Source of the DNA: an uncultured Prevotella sp.
Lineage (GTDB): Bacteria; Bacteroidota; Bacteroidia; Bacteroidales; Bacteroidaceae
Reading direction: 5' to 3'
NCBI GenBank assembly: GCA_905373605.1
Contig: CAJPTO010000001.1
Coordinates: 1-43,672, forward strand
Length of the DNA: 43,672 bases
Shown here: positions 15,921-24,687 of the stretch, piece after piece
Position numbering within the stretch: position 1 is the stretch's first letter
Layout of the letters: each line of letters opens with the position of its first letter
Notes under the pieces: generated by a model
Seen by the model: only the letters and a program-made list of their open reading frames with translations
Database searches by the model: none
What the model was told of the DNA's origin: nothing
Made by a program: the position numbers and the translations under genes

Positions 15921-16350
15921 TCAACAGATGCGGTTGCCAAATGCGCCTGCTGCCAATATCAGAGCGATGTTTACCACATGCACCCAATACATAATGTTTG
16001 CACTGGTGTTGTAATGCCTTATGCTGTGAACCAACGACCATATGTATAATGTAATCCCGATTGTGGAAATGGCATACAATGCCACTGGATATCGAATGAA
16101 CAAGGATATGAATGACATCAGGCCGGGGAACTCTTCCTGGCTCGTGAGCCGCGAAATGCATCCCCCTGCTATTCCCAAAGAGAAGATGGCGAGGGAAACC
16201 GGCAGGATGAATACGTAGAGAACACGTTCCAACGCCGTATCGTAGGTTTGCTTTTTGCCTTTGCCCAGCTGTTTGCGCTGGCTGGAACCACAACAAGTTG
16301 GTGATAATGCTTATGGCGGCGATGAGAATCATTACTCTTTCTGAATCCAT
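15921..16350 (-). pseudogene. Small four-helix membrane protein, middle paralog, frameshifted
   Basis: The C-terminal three quarters (in frame with the stop at 15921) encode helices 2-4 and the motif 'HYNTSANIMYWVHVVNIALI', homologous to both neighbours. The matching N-terminus (MDSERVMILIAAISIITNLLW, from the ATG at 16350) lies in another frame. The frames must join near 16270-16300, where reading continues as 'QRKQLGKGKKQTYD' before 'ERVLYVFILPVSLAIF'. The whole spans 430 bases, one more than a multiple of three and close to the 426 bases of the intact first paralog, so a one-base insertion or two-base deletion explains it. It could be a real mutation or a sequencing error. No slippery heptamer typical of programmed frameshifting was recognised. 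Confidence 0.7.
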
Positions 16351-16403
16351 GATAGGTTTGTTTTGAGGTTTAGGGAAAATGGTTTGCTTACGTGTCGCGT
16401 TTA

Positions 16404-16829
16404 TTATATGCCGCGAATGTCGGCGGTGATAACAATGATGCCAAACAAAACAGCGTTTATGATGTTTACCCAATACATGTAACCGGTGGAGGTGTTGCGG
16501 TAACTAGAATAGTGGAACAGCGCATAAGCATAAAGCAACGCTATGGGGATGGATATGTAAAAAAGGAAAGCTGGCACCAAAATGAGGAAAACCAGCCAGT
16601 CGTCACGGTTCTGGCCAGCGACCAGCAGTAAGCAATCTAAGAACAGAAACATGGCAACAACGGTTGTAACGAATGGCAGCACCCCCTCGTGCAAAACTTG
16701 TGGCCAATACTTGTCGTAGGTATACTCGTGGTAATCTTTGTAGGTTTTTCGTATATACGTGGCTTTCACGAGCGTGAAGACCAAAACAAGCAACAATAAA
16801 TTGAGCACTAATAATACATCATCCATCAT
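16404..16829 (-). CDS. Small four-helix membrane protein, first tandem paralog
   Basis: A 141-residue integral membrane protein with four hydrophobic segments (about residues 4-22, 50-72, 79-106 and 117-138). A positively charged and aromatic first loop follows helix 1 (YIRKTYKDYHEYTYDKYW). It is the intact reference for the three-gene tandem set on this strand. No cysteine pairs, His clusters or other functional motifs are conserved among the three. I do not recognise a family. A 116-base gap separates it from the HlyD-type gene upstream, and no clear TAnnTTTG promoter lies in that gap, so read-through from upstream is possible. Confidence 0.75.
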   Translation of the reverse strand: MMDDVLLVLNLLLLVLVFTLVKATYIRKTYKDYHEYTYDKYWPQVLHEGVLPFVTTVVAMFLFLDCLLLVAGQNRDDWLVFLILVPAFLFYISIPIALLYAYALFHYSSYRNTSTGYMYWVNIINAVLFGIIVITADIRGI

Positions 16830-16945
16830 TTTGCATCTTTTTTGTGGTGTCTGTTATGGTTTTGCGGCTAGATTACGTTGCGGTTTTGGGCTTTAGGCGG
16901 GTTATAAAAATGCAGCAAAGGCAGTTTCATAACCAGGCATATCGT

Positions 16946-17887
16946 TTACTTCTCATCCTCATCTTTCAGGCTAACGGCCAGTTGCATGCCCGGTCGCAAG
17001 CCGTCTGCCTTGTACACAGGGCGCAGTTGCATCTCCCACGTTTGTACATTCTCGTTGCCTTGCTTGTAGTTTTCAGAGTCAAGGAAGTCGAAGTTGGCCT
17101 TAAATCCCGACACACGCATGCGCATGTTCATGTTGAATGGCTTGCAAAACACCTGAATGGTGTCGCCTTCCTTGAATTGTGCCTTCTCCTTTCGGTTAAC
17201 CATCACGCTCCCCCACAGGTTTTCGAGCAATGCGATGCTCATCAGCGTGTTGCTAGCCGACAGCTGTTCGCCTCGCTTGACGTTTATTTCGCTCACTTCT
17301 CCCTCCACCTTGGTTACGATGGCGATGATTTGCGGGCCAGAAGAGTTGGTCTTCTCTGTCTTGAAGTTGTGCAACACCGCCTCGTAGTCGGCTTTAAACG
17401 AGAGTGTTTGCACCTGCAAGGCCTTGTATTCGCTGCATACGTTGTCGCGAAGGCGTGCGGGAGCCTTTCCGTTTAAGAACTTTTGTTGTATCTCGTTGTA
17501 GATGCGGGCGGCCTGTTCTTCAACAGCTTTGGCCTGTTGCCATCGGCCGTAGGCTCGGTCAACGGTTTTGTTCCCAGTGCGATACGGGTGCAAAGTGGTG
17601 GCCAATAGCTCGAGCGTGGCATCTTCGGGCAAGGGTGTGTCGTCGGTTCTGTATATGGCTAGCGTGTCGCCCACCTCCACATAGTCGCCTTCTTTCACCC
17701 TTATCTCCACCACCTTTCCCTTTTGTTGCACTTGCACCGAATATTGCAACACCTCCACTTGTCCGTCAATGGTTTTGGGAAGCGGGGTGTTCATGGTAAG
17801 TGCGGCTATGGCAACAGCAGCCGTTAGCACGATGAGAACCGCGCTAGCGATGATGATTTTGATTTTTAATTGCCGCTTCTTTTGCAT
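16946..17887 (-). CDS. HlyD-type membrane fusion protein
   Basis: A 313-residue periplasmic adaptor. There is one N-terminal membrane segment (about 9-30), then a biotinyl-lipoyl-like half 'GKVVEIRVKEGDYVEVGDTLAIY' (about 58-80), an alpha-helical hairpin region (about 105-180), the second lipoyl half 'EGEVSEINVKRGEQLSASNTLMSI' (about 203-227), and a beta-barrel part ending 'LRPGMQLAVSLKDEDEK'. Adaptors of this type link an inner-membrane ABC or RND pump to an outer-membrane channel. No pump or TolC-like gene is adjacent; the only neighbours are a coiled-coil protein 68 bases upstream and small membrane proteins downstream. The partner is therefore unknown. Confidence 0.85.
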   Translation of the reverse strand: MQKKRQLKIKIIIASAVLIVLTAAVAIAALTMNTPLPKTIDGQVEVLQYSVQVQQKGKVVEIRVKEGDYVEVGDTLAIYRTDDTPLPEDATLELLATTLHPYRTGNKTVDRAYGRWQQAKAVEEQAARIYNEIQQKFLNGKAPARLRDNVCSEYKALQVQTLSFKADYEAVLHNFKTEKTNSSGPQIIAIVTKVEGEVSEINVKRGEQLSASNTLMSIALLENLWGSVMVNRKEKAQFKEGDTIQVFCKPFNMNMRMRVSGFKANFDFLDSENYKQGNENVQTWEMQLRPVYKADGLRPGMQLAVSLKDEDEK

Positions 17888-17955
17888 GGTTTTGTTAAGG
17901 GTTGTGTGGTGATGCCTGCTAGTGGGCGATGCCTAGAGGCATTTTGTGCTACAAT

Positions 17956-18828
17956 TTACTTGAAAGCGAAGCTGCGCGAGCCAATCATGTTGCCGTCGGC
18001 AAAGATGCTTACCTGATATGTTCCGGCCACAAGTGCTTGCGAAACGTTCCAGAAGAGGCTCACGGGCGTTTCTTCTCCGTTGTATTCCACGCTGCGTTTC
18101 ATGGAGTATTGCAGTGTGCGGTTTTCGTAACTGAACGACCCGGCACCATTGAGCAGGTTTCCTGTGGGCGACATGATGCGCACATAGATGTCTTTAACGC
18201 CACTGGCAGCAGTCACGTTGCGTGTGATGTTGAAGCTCACTTGCAGCGTTGTGGCCTTTTCTATTTGGTCGGTAGACTTTCCGCGCTTGTTCTTGGCCAC
18301 CAATTGTATGCCCGTTGCATCAAGTTGTGCGGCGATGGCCACCCTTTCTGAGAGTGTTCGCTTCTCGCTGCTAAGGCCTTCAATCTGCCTTGTTGCGGCC
18401 TCATACTGCCCTTTTACGCGTGTGTTCTCTTGCGTAAGGTTGGCGTTCACCCTGTTAAGAGAGTCTATCTCCATCACGTAGCTTCGGATAACGGCGCGAA
18501 CGGTGGCCAGTTCTTTCTTCAGGCGTGTTATCTCGCGTGCGTCGGTGCTTTTTACTCGTCGCAGCTCGTCGAGCAATCGTTGTGTCTTTTCTTGTTCAGC
18601 GGTGAGTTGCGCCACGATGGAATCGTTGTTTATTTGCGTTTTCATCTCGCTGTATTGCTGTGCAAACTGCTGATACTCGTTTTCCATCTCCTTCTTGTCT
18701 ATCTCTGCCAGCTCTTTGATGGCGGCGTTTTCTTCCTTCTGTTTGTTGAGGTTGATGAAGAGATAAGCCGTTGCGCCGGCCAGAATTAGCACCACGATGA
18801 TGGTTGGTATCCAAATTTTCTTGTTCAT
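17956..18828 (-). CDS. Membrane-anchored coiled-coil protein
   Basis: A 290-residue protein. A short basic N-terminus and one membrane helix (about 5-27, IWIPTIIVVLILAGATAYLF) are followed by a long heptad-patterned coiled coil (about 28-165, rich in E, K, Q and R), then a compact beta-rich C-terminal domain (about 175-290, 'LQVSFNITRNVTAASGVKDIYVRIMSPTG', 'LFWNVSQALVAGTYQVSIFADG'). The topology predicts an inner-membrane anchor with the coil in the periplasm. Such proteins are common in Bacteroidales and usually unnamed. It has its own near-perfect promoter (18866-18896) and may be transcribed together with the HlyD-type gene 68 bases downstream. A scaffold role is an inference only. Confidence 0.82.
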   Translation of the reverse strand: MNKKIWIPTIIVVLILAGATAYLFINLNKQKEENAAIKELAEIDKKEMENEYQQFAQQYSEMKTQINNDSIVAQLTAEQEKTQRLLDELRRVKSTDAREITRLKKELATVRAVIRSYVMEIDSLNRVNANLTQENTRVKGQYEAATRQIEGLSSEKRTLSERVAIAAQLDATGIQLVAKNKRGKSTDQIEKATTLQVSFNITRNVTAASGVKDIYVRIMSPTGNLLNGAGSFSYENRTLQYSMKRSVEYNGEETPVSLFWNVSQALVAGTYQVSIFADGNMIGSRSFAFK

Positions 18829-18865
18829 AGAGTCAATCGCTTATGTAGGGATTTGATTATATTTG

Positions 18866-18896
18866 CAAATTTATATATTTCTAACGATACGACAAA
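18866..18896 (-). promoter_or_regulatory. Predicted promoter of the coiled-coil gene
   Basis: A perfect Bacteroidetes-type match on the minus strand: TTTG (18893-18896), a 19-nt spacer and TAAATTTG (18866-18873). Transcription should start near 18859, about 30 bases before the start codon. Confidence 0.85.
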
Positions 18897-19089
18897 AGAA
18901 ATGTGCAGTTGCAAACATTTAATAACTTAAAAAGTGTAGATTGGACGTTTTTAAGGACGTAAAATGAGCTTTTATGGACCAAAAGACTTGATTTCAGAAC
19001 GAGCACCCTTTGCACAATGACGCGTTAGCTACCCGTCTTGTGGGGCTACCAAAGGATGATAGCCCACAACAAGCATCTTTGATGTTACG

Positions 19090-19217
19090 CTACAAGCGTC
19101 TTGTAGCCACGCTACAAGGGTCTTGTAGTGGCAGTACAAGGGTCTTGTAGTCACAGTACAAGGGTCTTGTAGTGGCAGTACAAGGGTCTTGTAGTGGCAG
19201 TACAAGTGGGATTGTAC
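19090..19217. repeat. Array of six 22-bp palindromic units (CTACAAG-nnn-CTTGTAG)
   Basis: Units start at 19090, 19112, 19134, 19156, 19178 and 19200, an exact 22-bp period. Each unit is a 7-nt left arm (CTACAAG, or GTACAAG in units 3-6), a 3-nt loop (CGT or GGT), the right arm CTTGTAG and a 5-nt spacer. The last unit is shifted but keeps GTACAA/TTGTAC pairing. It lies 80 bases beyond the susD stop. Confidence 0.9.
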
Positions 19218-19297
19218 TGGATTGTTAGGCACAAGCCTGGTGGCAAAATAAAGCAACCTACCCGTTCTTATGGGCTAAAACCGGCCCTTTGCAGTGC

Positions 19298-20929
19298 TTA
19301 AAACGCGCTGTTTGGCCGCAAGTTGCCGTTTGAACCGATGGCACGGCTGGGTATGGGGAAGATGGTTGTATAGCCCGTGTCTTCTTTTTCCAGGGCGTGG
19401 CGCAGGTCATAGCTGTGCGTAAAGCGGCCAAACCGTATGAGATCTTGCCTTCGCCAGCCTTCCCACACCAGTTCCAGCCTACGTTCTTCCAGTATATTAG
19501 TTAGTGTGGCGGTGCGGGAGGGCATGCCTGCACGGGCTCGAACGGCATCCATCTCGGCCTGTCCGCTTTGTCCGTTGCGCACTTTTGCCTCGGCCAACAT
19601 CAGCAACACGTCGGCATAACGATACAGCACGATGTCGTTGTCTTGCAGTTTCCCGTCTAAAAAGGAGTGTCTGTCAATCTCGTACTTGGCCATGCGTGCG
19701 CCAGCTGTCTTTATATAAGGTGAGGTGGTGAGGTCTATGGCCACGTTCAAAGGCATATACACCAGCGGTTGGCCATTGTCTAGCCGTACCGTATCACCGT
19801 CTACCATCACCGTGTCGGCATAAAAGTTCAGCTTAAAGCGTGTGTCTAGCTTTTCTGGTGTGCCGTATCCAAAGGCGCGAACGGTGGAAATGGTGGCGCA
19901 GGGGCCGTTTTCCGACCCCATTCCCAATGCCTTGCCGTGGTTGTAGTGCCGCGAACGAAAGAGATATTGGTATTGGTTGGGGTAGATGTTCTTGTCCATC
20001 GGGATGGTGAAGATGTTCTCGCGCGAGGTTTCGTTGTGCACTTTGAAGTTGTCGGCATAGCTGTTTTCGAGCGTATAGCCGGCCGCTTGCAGCTTTTCGC
20101 AATAGCGGATGGTGGTTTGCCAGGCGTTAAGCTGCTCGTTATCGACGGTGAAAAGGATGTCCTTACCTGGCTTGCGGGCGTGGCGCACGGGGTTGTCGCA
20201 GGTGTAGACCTCGGCGTTTAACGCTAGTTTGGCCAATAGAAAATGAGCAACGGGGCGGGTTAGCCTGCCATAATACTGCCCTTGCAGGTTGGAATGGGCA
20301 TCTGCCAGATAGGGCGCAACCTGCTGCAACTCCTTAAAGGCAAAGCGAAACACCTCGCTGCGGCGTGTGTTAGACACCTCTGCAACTGACGTTTGGTTTT
20401 TCTCTAACAGCGGAACATTGCCAAAAAGGTCTATCAAGTAATAGTAATACATGGCTCTGATGGCCCTTGCCTCTGCATTGTAGGCCATTAATTGGGATTG
20501 GTTGAGCAGGCTTTTGTGCTTGTCTATGAGGGCGATGGCGTCGTTGCAGCACACCACCGATTGGAGAAGGTAGCACCAAAGGTTGTACAGTTCTAGGTCG
20601 TTGGCGCTCCATTCGTGGGTATACAGCCGTTTCCAAAAGCCGCCGTCGTACCAGTCGCCGCCCCTAATGGGCACGATGGCCTCGTCGGTTGTGAAGGTAC
20701 TATAATCGTATATGCCTCGGTTTGTGCCTTGAAGTCCGCTTCCATCTTCGACCGAACCGATGTTGTTGTACAGGGTGCCAATGCTGTTTATCCACAAGGA
20801 AGTGGGCGACGTGATGGCTTGGTCTTCCGAAATGCGGTCGCGTGGATCGTCTTCGAGACAGCTTACGAACATGCCCAGCAGCGCAATGGCCGCTAGGGTT
20901 AGGTGTATGATGTGCGTTTTGGGTTTCAT
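19298..20929 (-). CDS. RagB/SusD family lipoprotein (second locus)
   Basis: A 543-residue SusD-type lipoprotein. The lipobox is FVSC, followed by LEDDPRDRISEDQAITSPTSL, the usual SusD mature start. The helical core shows 'LLQSVVCCNDAIALIDKH' and 'AEARAIRAMYYYYLIDLFGNVPLL' (about residues 125-180), and the C-terminal half shows 'YRYADVLLMLAEAKVRNG' and 'ILEERRLELVWEGWRRQDLIRFGRF'. It should cap the SusC channel encoded 25 bases upstream. No degradative enzyme, sigma or anti-sigma gene, or extra surface lipoprotein follows, so the substrate is unknown. The gene ends just before the palindromic 22-bp array, which may mark the end of the transcript. Confidence 0.95.
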   Translation of the reverse strand: MKPKTHIIHLTLAAIALLGMFVSCLEDDPRDRISEDQAITSPTSLWINSIGTLYNNIGSVEDGSGLQGTNRGIYDYSTFTTDEAIVPIRGGDWYDGGFWKRLYTHEWSANDLELYNLWCYLLQSVVCCNDAIALIDKHKSLLNQSQLMAYNAEARAIRAMYYYYLIDLFGNVPLLEKNQTSVAEVSNTRRSEVFRFAFKELQQVAPYLADAHSNLQGQYYGRLTRPVAHFLLAKLALNAEVYTCDNPVRHARKPGKDILFTVDNEQLNAWQTTIRYCEKLQAAGYTLENSYADNFKVHNETSRENIFTIPMDKNIYPNQYQYLFRSRHYNHGKALGMGSENGPCATISTVRAFGYGTPEKLDTRFKLNFYADTVMVDGDTVRLDNGQPLVYMPLNVAIDLTTSPYIKTAGARMAKYEIDRHSFLDGKLQDNDIVLYRYADVLLMLAEAKVRNGQSGQAEMDAVRARAGMPSRTATLTNILEERRLELVWEGWRRQDLIRFGRFTHSYDLRHALEKEDTGYTTIFPIPSRAIGSNGNLRPNSAF

Positions 20930-20954
20930 TATGGGCGTGGTTTTGGGTGAGAAG

Positions 20955-23762
20955 TTAGAATTGAACGCTAAGCCCTAGCGAGAAAGAGCGATACGGAGGG
21001 TACGAACGCTTGTCGTCGATGCCAAGCGTGTTGTTTACTACATAGCTGTTGATGATGGGCGTTAGACCGCTGTAACCTGTGATGGTGGCGAGGTTGTTAA
21101 CGCTGAGCGACAGGCGCAGCGCGTTTACAAAGCGCGAGCGGACGGGCAAGTTGCAGCCGATGGTTAGGTAATCAATGTTGAGATAGTCGCCCCTTTCCAG
21201 CCAATAGTCGGTGGCGGTTTGGTCTTTGATGTTTTGTTTGGGTGCCTCGCGCAGCACGTTATAGTCGGGAAAACTGGCCATGTTCATATAAGTGAGCGAC
21301 GTTCCGTTGTATATCTTATGCCCGAAGGCACCGTTTAGCTGCATGGTTACGTCCCACATGCGATAGCGAAAGCTGATGTTCGACCCCAAAGTGGCCTTTG
21401 GAACGGCCTGCCCAGCCACACGGCGGTCGCCGCCATCTTCCAAATTGGTGCGCCCGTTGTTGTCTAGGTCGGCACAGGTGTAGCTGTACGAGCCGTCGGC
21501 GTTTTGGGTTAGTCCCGTGCAATGCGGCAGATAGAACACGCCAAGGGGCTGTCCCACTATCTGATAAGTAATGAAGTTGTGTCCGCCGTGCATGCCCGCA
21601 CCGGTCAATCCGCCAATGGGCGTGATGTCGGGCGACGACAATTGCTCGCCGTTATACATTCCTGTGAGCGACAGCAGCTTGTTTTGCTGGAACGAAAGGT
21701 TCATGTTTACGCTCAGTTCCATATCTTTTTTGCGGATGAGGTCCAGGCCAAGGCCAAACTCCATACCGCTGTTGCTCATGCTGCCGATGTTGGCCAGCAA
21801 CTTGTTATAGGCAAAAGGCGGCACGCTAACGTCGTAGTTGTACAGCATGTCTGTGGTTTTCGAGTGGTAGTATTCGGCGTAAACGTGTATGCGGTTGCTG
21901 AAAAATCCTGCCTCCATACCCACATTAAACGATGTGCGCGTTTCCCATTTCAAGTCGGGATTGATGTTGCGCAGTTGTCCCAAGGTAACGGTGGGGCGGC
22001 CGTAATGGGGCACAATGCCGTTGGGCATCAACATTTGCAGGGTGTAATAAGCCATTATTCCGCCCAGGTTTCCAGAGCGGCCAACGCTGGTTCGCAGTTT
22101 AAATTGGTCGAGCCAAAGCACGCTTTTCAGCCATTTCTCTTCCTTAACGTTCCATTCCAAGCCCGCAGAAGGGAAGTAACCCCACGTGTTGTTCTTGCCA
22201 ACAAGCGTCGAACCATCGGCGCGGAGCGTCAGCGAAAGGGCGTAACGCCCCAAAAGCGTGTACGAAAGGCTACCCATGAACGAGGTTAGCTTGGGCGATT
22301 CGTACCCACTTCCCGTGCCGTCTTGGGGGCGGATGCTGCCCGCGGTGAGGTTGTCGTAACCAAAATCGTTGCTCGAAAGGCCTTTCACCGTGGTGAAGAA
22401 GAACTGCTTGCGGTTGTTCTGATATTCTGCCGTGCCCGTCAGTTGCAGCTTGTGTGCGCCCCAGGTGTTGTTGTAGTTCAGTTGCACGCTGCCAAGTAGG
22501 TCTTCGCTTTTGTTTTCGCGGCGGTACATTTTGCCTTGCGCCTCGGTCCAAGTGGGTTGGAATATGTCGTTTTCGAGCGTTGTGAACGAGTACGAACCAA
22601 AGAGACGGGCGGTAAGTCCCTTGGCGAGGGGGAAGTCGAAAGACAGGTGTGTGTTGATGTTAAAGCCGCGGTCGTGGTCCTTTTGGTGCAAAAGTGCCAT
22701 GGGGTGGGTAATCTGCGAGGCCAGGGTGTTAACGTCCCAGCCTCCTGCGGCGTTCTGTTGGGTGGAGAAAGTGGGGTTTTGCGAGGCGGCAGAATAAAAA
22801 AGTCTCTGCGTATCGAGTATCTTTTTGTTGGATAACGACGAGCCGAACAGCCCGAAGTTAACGGTGAGCCAATCGTCGAAAGCCTTTTGCATGAGGTCGA
22901 ATTTGGCCGTAAAGTTGCGGTAGTTGTTGGTTCGCACCACCATTTGATGGTTCATCACGCTCATTGATGCGCGGTAGTTGCTTTGTTCTGTGCCGCCCGA
23001 AAAGGCCAAATGGTGATTTTGTATAAATCCCGTTTGCGTAATGGCGCGCAAGTAGTCGTTGTCTTCGCCGCCGTCGTTAACGCTTAGGCCAAGTGCCTTT
23101 GCCGTGGCAACGTAATTGCGCCCGCTCAGCATTTTGAGGTTTTTATACGCTGTTTCAAAGCCCACATTGCCGTCGTAAGAGATGTGGAACTTGCCGCGCG
23201 CCCCCTTGGCCGTGGTTACGATGATTACGCCCGATGCGCCGCGCGAGCCGTATTGGGCCGTTTCGGAGGCGTTTTTCAGCACTTGATACGAAAGGATGTC
23301 CGACGGGAAGATGGTGGAAAGCGTGGCAAGGTCGCTCGAAACGCCGTCGATGACCACGAGCGGGTCGTTTCCGCCCGTTAGCGAAGTGGTTCCGCGCACA
23401 CGTACGCTGGTGAGACTGGCTTGCCGTTGGTCGCCTCCACGCGACACATTTACACCGGCCAGGCGGCCTTTGATGGCGTCGAGCGGGTTGACGACGAGCC
23501 CTTTGTCGCCAAAACCGCCTGTCTTTTGCCAGACTTGTATCAGCGCGCGGTCGCCCTTTAGGCTGTCTAGGTCGATGGGCGACATGTTTCTAGGCGTGCC
23601 TTGGCCTACTTGTGCCACGATGTCGGGGCTGAAAAAGAGCAAGGAAAGGCAGGCTAAAACCACCTTTGCGCAAGGGCGAAGGCGCATGGCTGCATGGCTT
23701 GGGGCGTGGCTGGCGGTGCAAATGCTGCGCTGGGCGAGCGAAAAAAGGCTAGCGATGTTCAT
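20955..23762 (-). CDS. SusC/RagA family transporter lacking the N-terminal regulatory-like domain
   Basis: A 935-residue SusC-type TonB-dependent transporter, about 200 residues shorter than the SusC at 7370-10753. After an unusually long signal region (residues 1-51; an alternative start at Met26, position 23687, gives a normal one) it goes almost straight into the plug: 'NPLDAIKGRLAGVNVSRGGD', 'VRVRGTTSLTGGNDPLVVIDGV', 'YQVLKNASETAQYGSRGASGVIIVTT'. The carboxypeptidase-regulatory-like domain found in most SusC proteins is missing. The barrel ends with the aromatic LGLSVQF. It pairs with the SusD 25 bases downstream. A 241-bp gap without a clear promoter separates it from the FMN-binding gene upstream, so co-transcription is possible. 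Confidence 0.94.
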   Translation of the reverse strand: MNIASLFSLAQRSICTASHAPSHAAMRLRPCAKVVLACLSLLFFSPDIVAQVGQGTPRNMSPIDLDSLKGDRALIQVWQKTGGFGDKGLVVNPLDAIKGRLAGVNVSRGGDQRQASLTSVRVRGTTSLTGGNDPLVVIDGVSSDLATLSTIFPSDILSYQVLKNASETAQYGSRGASGVIIVTTAKGARGKFHISYDGNVGFETAYKNLKMLSGRNYVATAKALGLSVNDGGEDNDYLRAITQTGFIQNHHLAFSGGTEQSNYRASMSVMNHQMVVRTNNYRNFTAKFDLMQKAFDDWLTVNFGLFGSSLSNKKILDTQRLFYSAASQNPTFSTQQNAAGGWDVNTLASQITHPMALLHQKDHDRGFNINTHLSFDFPLAKGLTARLFGSYSFTTLENDIFQPTWTEAQGKMYRRENKSEDLLGSVQLNYNNTWGAHKLQLTGTAEYQNNRKQFFFTTVKGLSSNDFGYDNLTAGSIRPQDGTGSGYESPKLTSFMGSLSYTLLGRYALSLTLRADGSTLVGKNNTWGYFPSAGLEWNVKEEKWLKSVLWLDQFKLRTSVGRSGNLGGIMAYYTLQMLMPNGIVPHYGRPTVTLGQLRNINPDLKWETRTSFNVGMEAGFFSNRIHVYAEYYHSKTTDMLYNYDVSVPPFAYNKLLANIGSMSNSGMEFGLGLDLIRKKDMELSVNMNLSFQQNKLLSLTGMYNGEQLSSPDITPIGGLTGAGMHGGHNFITYQIVGQPLGVFYLPHCTGLTQNADGSYSYTCADLDNNGRTNLEDGGDRRVAGQAVPKATLGSNISFRYRMWDVTMQLNGAFGHKIYNGTSLTYMNMASFPDYNVLREAPKQNIKDQTATDYWLERGDYLNIDYLTIGCNLPVRSRFVNALRLSLSVNNLATITGYSGLTPIINSYVVNNTLGIDDKRSYPPYRSFSLGLSVQF

Positions 23763-24003
23763 AAATACGACTGTTTAGGGTGGTTGTAGTGGTGGTGACG
23801 AACGGTGGTGGGGTAGTGGTGGGCAGGCATTTGGGGCGGTTGCCTTGCATGTTTGCCCGCCACTATGGGTTGTTAAGGTTGCTGCAATGGGTGGTTGAGG
23901 CCCTTGCTTGTGGTTTGAAAGCCCTTGCTTCAGAGTGCATCTGGATGTTCGGCTTATGCCTTTTGCAAGTGGTTTCCCTTTTAGGCGGCCGGCTTAGGCG
24001 CGC

Positions 24004-24405
24004 TTATTTGTGGCTGTTGTAATATTCCAAGCCAACCTGCACGTTCTTCATGATGGCATCCGAAGAGAACGTTGCGCCCGTAACGGCATCGGGTTCGTCC
24101 TTCAAAGCCTTGCTCACGGTTTTTCCTTCCCAATATTTGAGCATGGGTCTAACCTTGTCGAAGAACTTGGGTGTCTCGCGATTTGGCAGTGCTTCCACCT
24201 TAACCACCTTGTTTTTCTTGATGAAAATCTTCACGGGTGTGGTGCCTTTGAAGCCCTTGATGTCGCGCGACAGCTCGGTGGTGTTGACAACGGTCATGCC
24301 GTTTTCTTTGGTTATCACGTTGTCGTTGCGGCTTGCGCTGGTGAGCGTCGCGGTGAAAGCCACGGCGGCTATGCCGAATAACAATCTACTTGTTGGTTTT
24401 CTCAT
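24004..24405 (-). CDS. Small exported FMN-binding domain protein
   Basis: A 133-residue protein. The frame is open to 24606, but the ATG at 24405 gives a good signal peptide (MRKPTSRLLFGIAAVAFTAT, cleavage near residue 25). The mature part is a single FMN_bind domain with the flavinylation motif D106-A-V-T-G-A-T112-F-S-S. In this family ApbE attaches FMN covalently to the last Thr of that motif, outside the cytoplasm. Such domains carry electrons in the envelope (Rnf, Nqr, fumarate- or metal-reducing chains). No ApbE or membrane reductase gene is nearby. It precedes the second SusC/SusD pair on the same strand, so a reductive step linked to that transporter is possible but unproven. Confidence 0.9.
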   Translation of the reverse strand: MRKPTSRLLFGIAAVAFTATLTSASRNDNVITKENGMTVVNTTELSRDIKGFKGTTPVKIFIKKNKVVKVEALPNRETPKFFDKVRPMLKYWEGKTVSKALKDEPDAVTGATFSSDAIMKNVQVGLEYYNSHK

Positions 24406-24484
24406 TTCTCTTTTTTGCTTATGATATATCGTTGTTGCCGTTGTTCGCAGGTCGCCTTTCGGGCTGTGCGTACGGCTTTTGTTG

Positions 24485-24519
24485 CAAAGATAGGAATAAA
24501 AACAGAGAAAAGCCACAAA
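24485..24519 (-). promoter_or_regulatory. Possible promoter of the FMN-binding gene
   Basis: TATCTTTG (24485-24492) matches TAnnTTTG. A TTTG (24516-24519) lies 23 bases upstream, longer than the usual 19-21, so the -33 part is uncertain. The leader would be about 75 nt. Confidence 0.5.
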
Positions 24520-24687
24520 GCGGCAGCGAAATATTCGCGTGCCGCGGATGATTTGTGGGCGAAAGTTTGTGAAAGGGCTTCTGCATGGCCGTTTTAGATG
24601 TGCCATAACCTGTATGTTTTTACTACCTCTTTAGGCTGCCACGGGCCTTTCAAACAGCGACATGAAACTTACGTAAAGGAGGTGAAC

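Larger units (their letters stand above)
18829..19297. other. 469-bp gap with promoter and palindromic array
   Basis: Besides the promoter at 18866-18896 and the 22-bp palindromic array, it holds a near-perfect hairpin at 19036-19066 (GTGGGGCTA / TAGCCCAC, one bulge). An open frame reading through the array (19029-19256) is made of repeated residues and is not taken as a gene. Confidence 0.6.

Noticed and set aside
15921..16350. Programmed ribosomal frameshift in the middle membrane-protein gene
   Set aside because: No slippery heptamer with a downstream structure was recognised at the junction, and the paralogs on both sides are read in a single frame.
15880..16473. 197-codon minus-strand open frame across the middle membrane-protein gene
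   Set aside because: Only its central part (from the ATG at 16350) is the true N-terminus of the frameshifted paralog; the rest is out of frame and is not a protein of its own.
19090..19217. CRISPR array
   Set aside because: Period is 22 bp with 5-nt gaps and no unique spacers of 25-40 bp; no cas genes are near.
19029..19256. 75-codon open frame through the palindromic array
   Set aside because: Its repeated residues simply follow the DNA repeat; there is no start context or homology.
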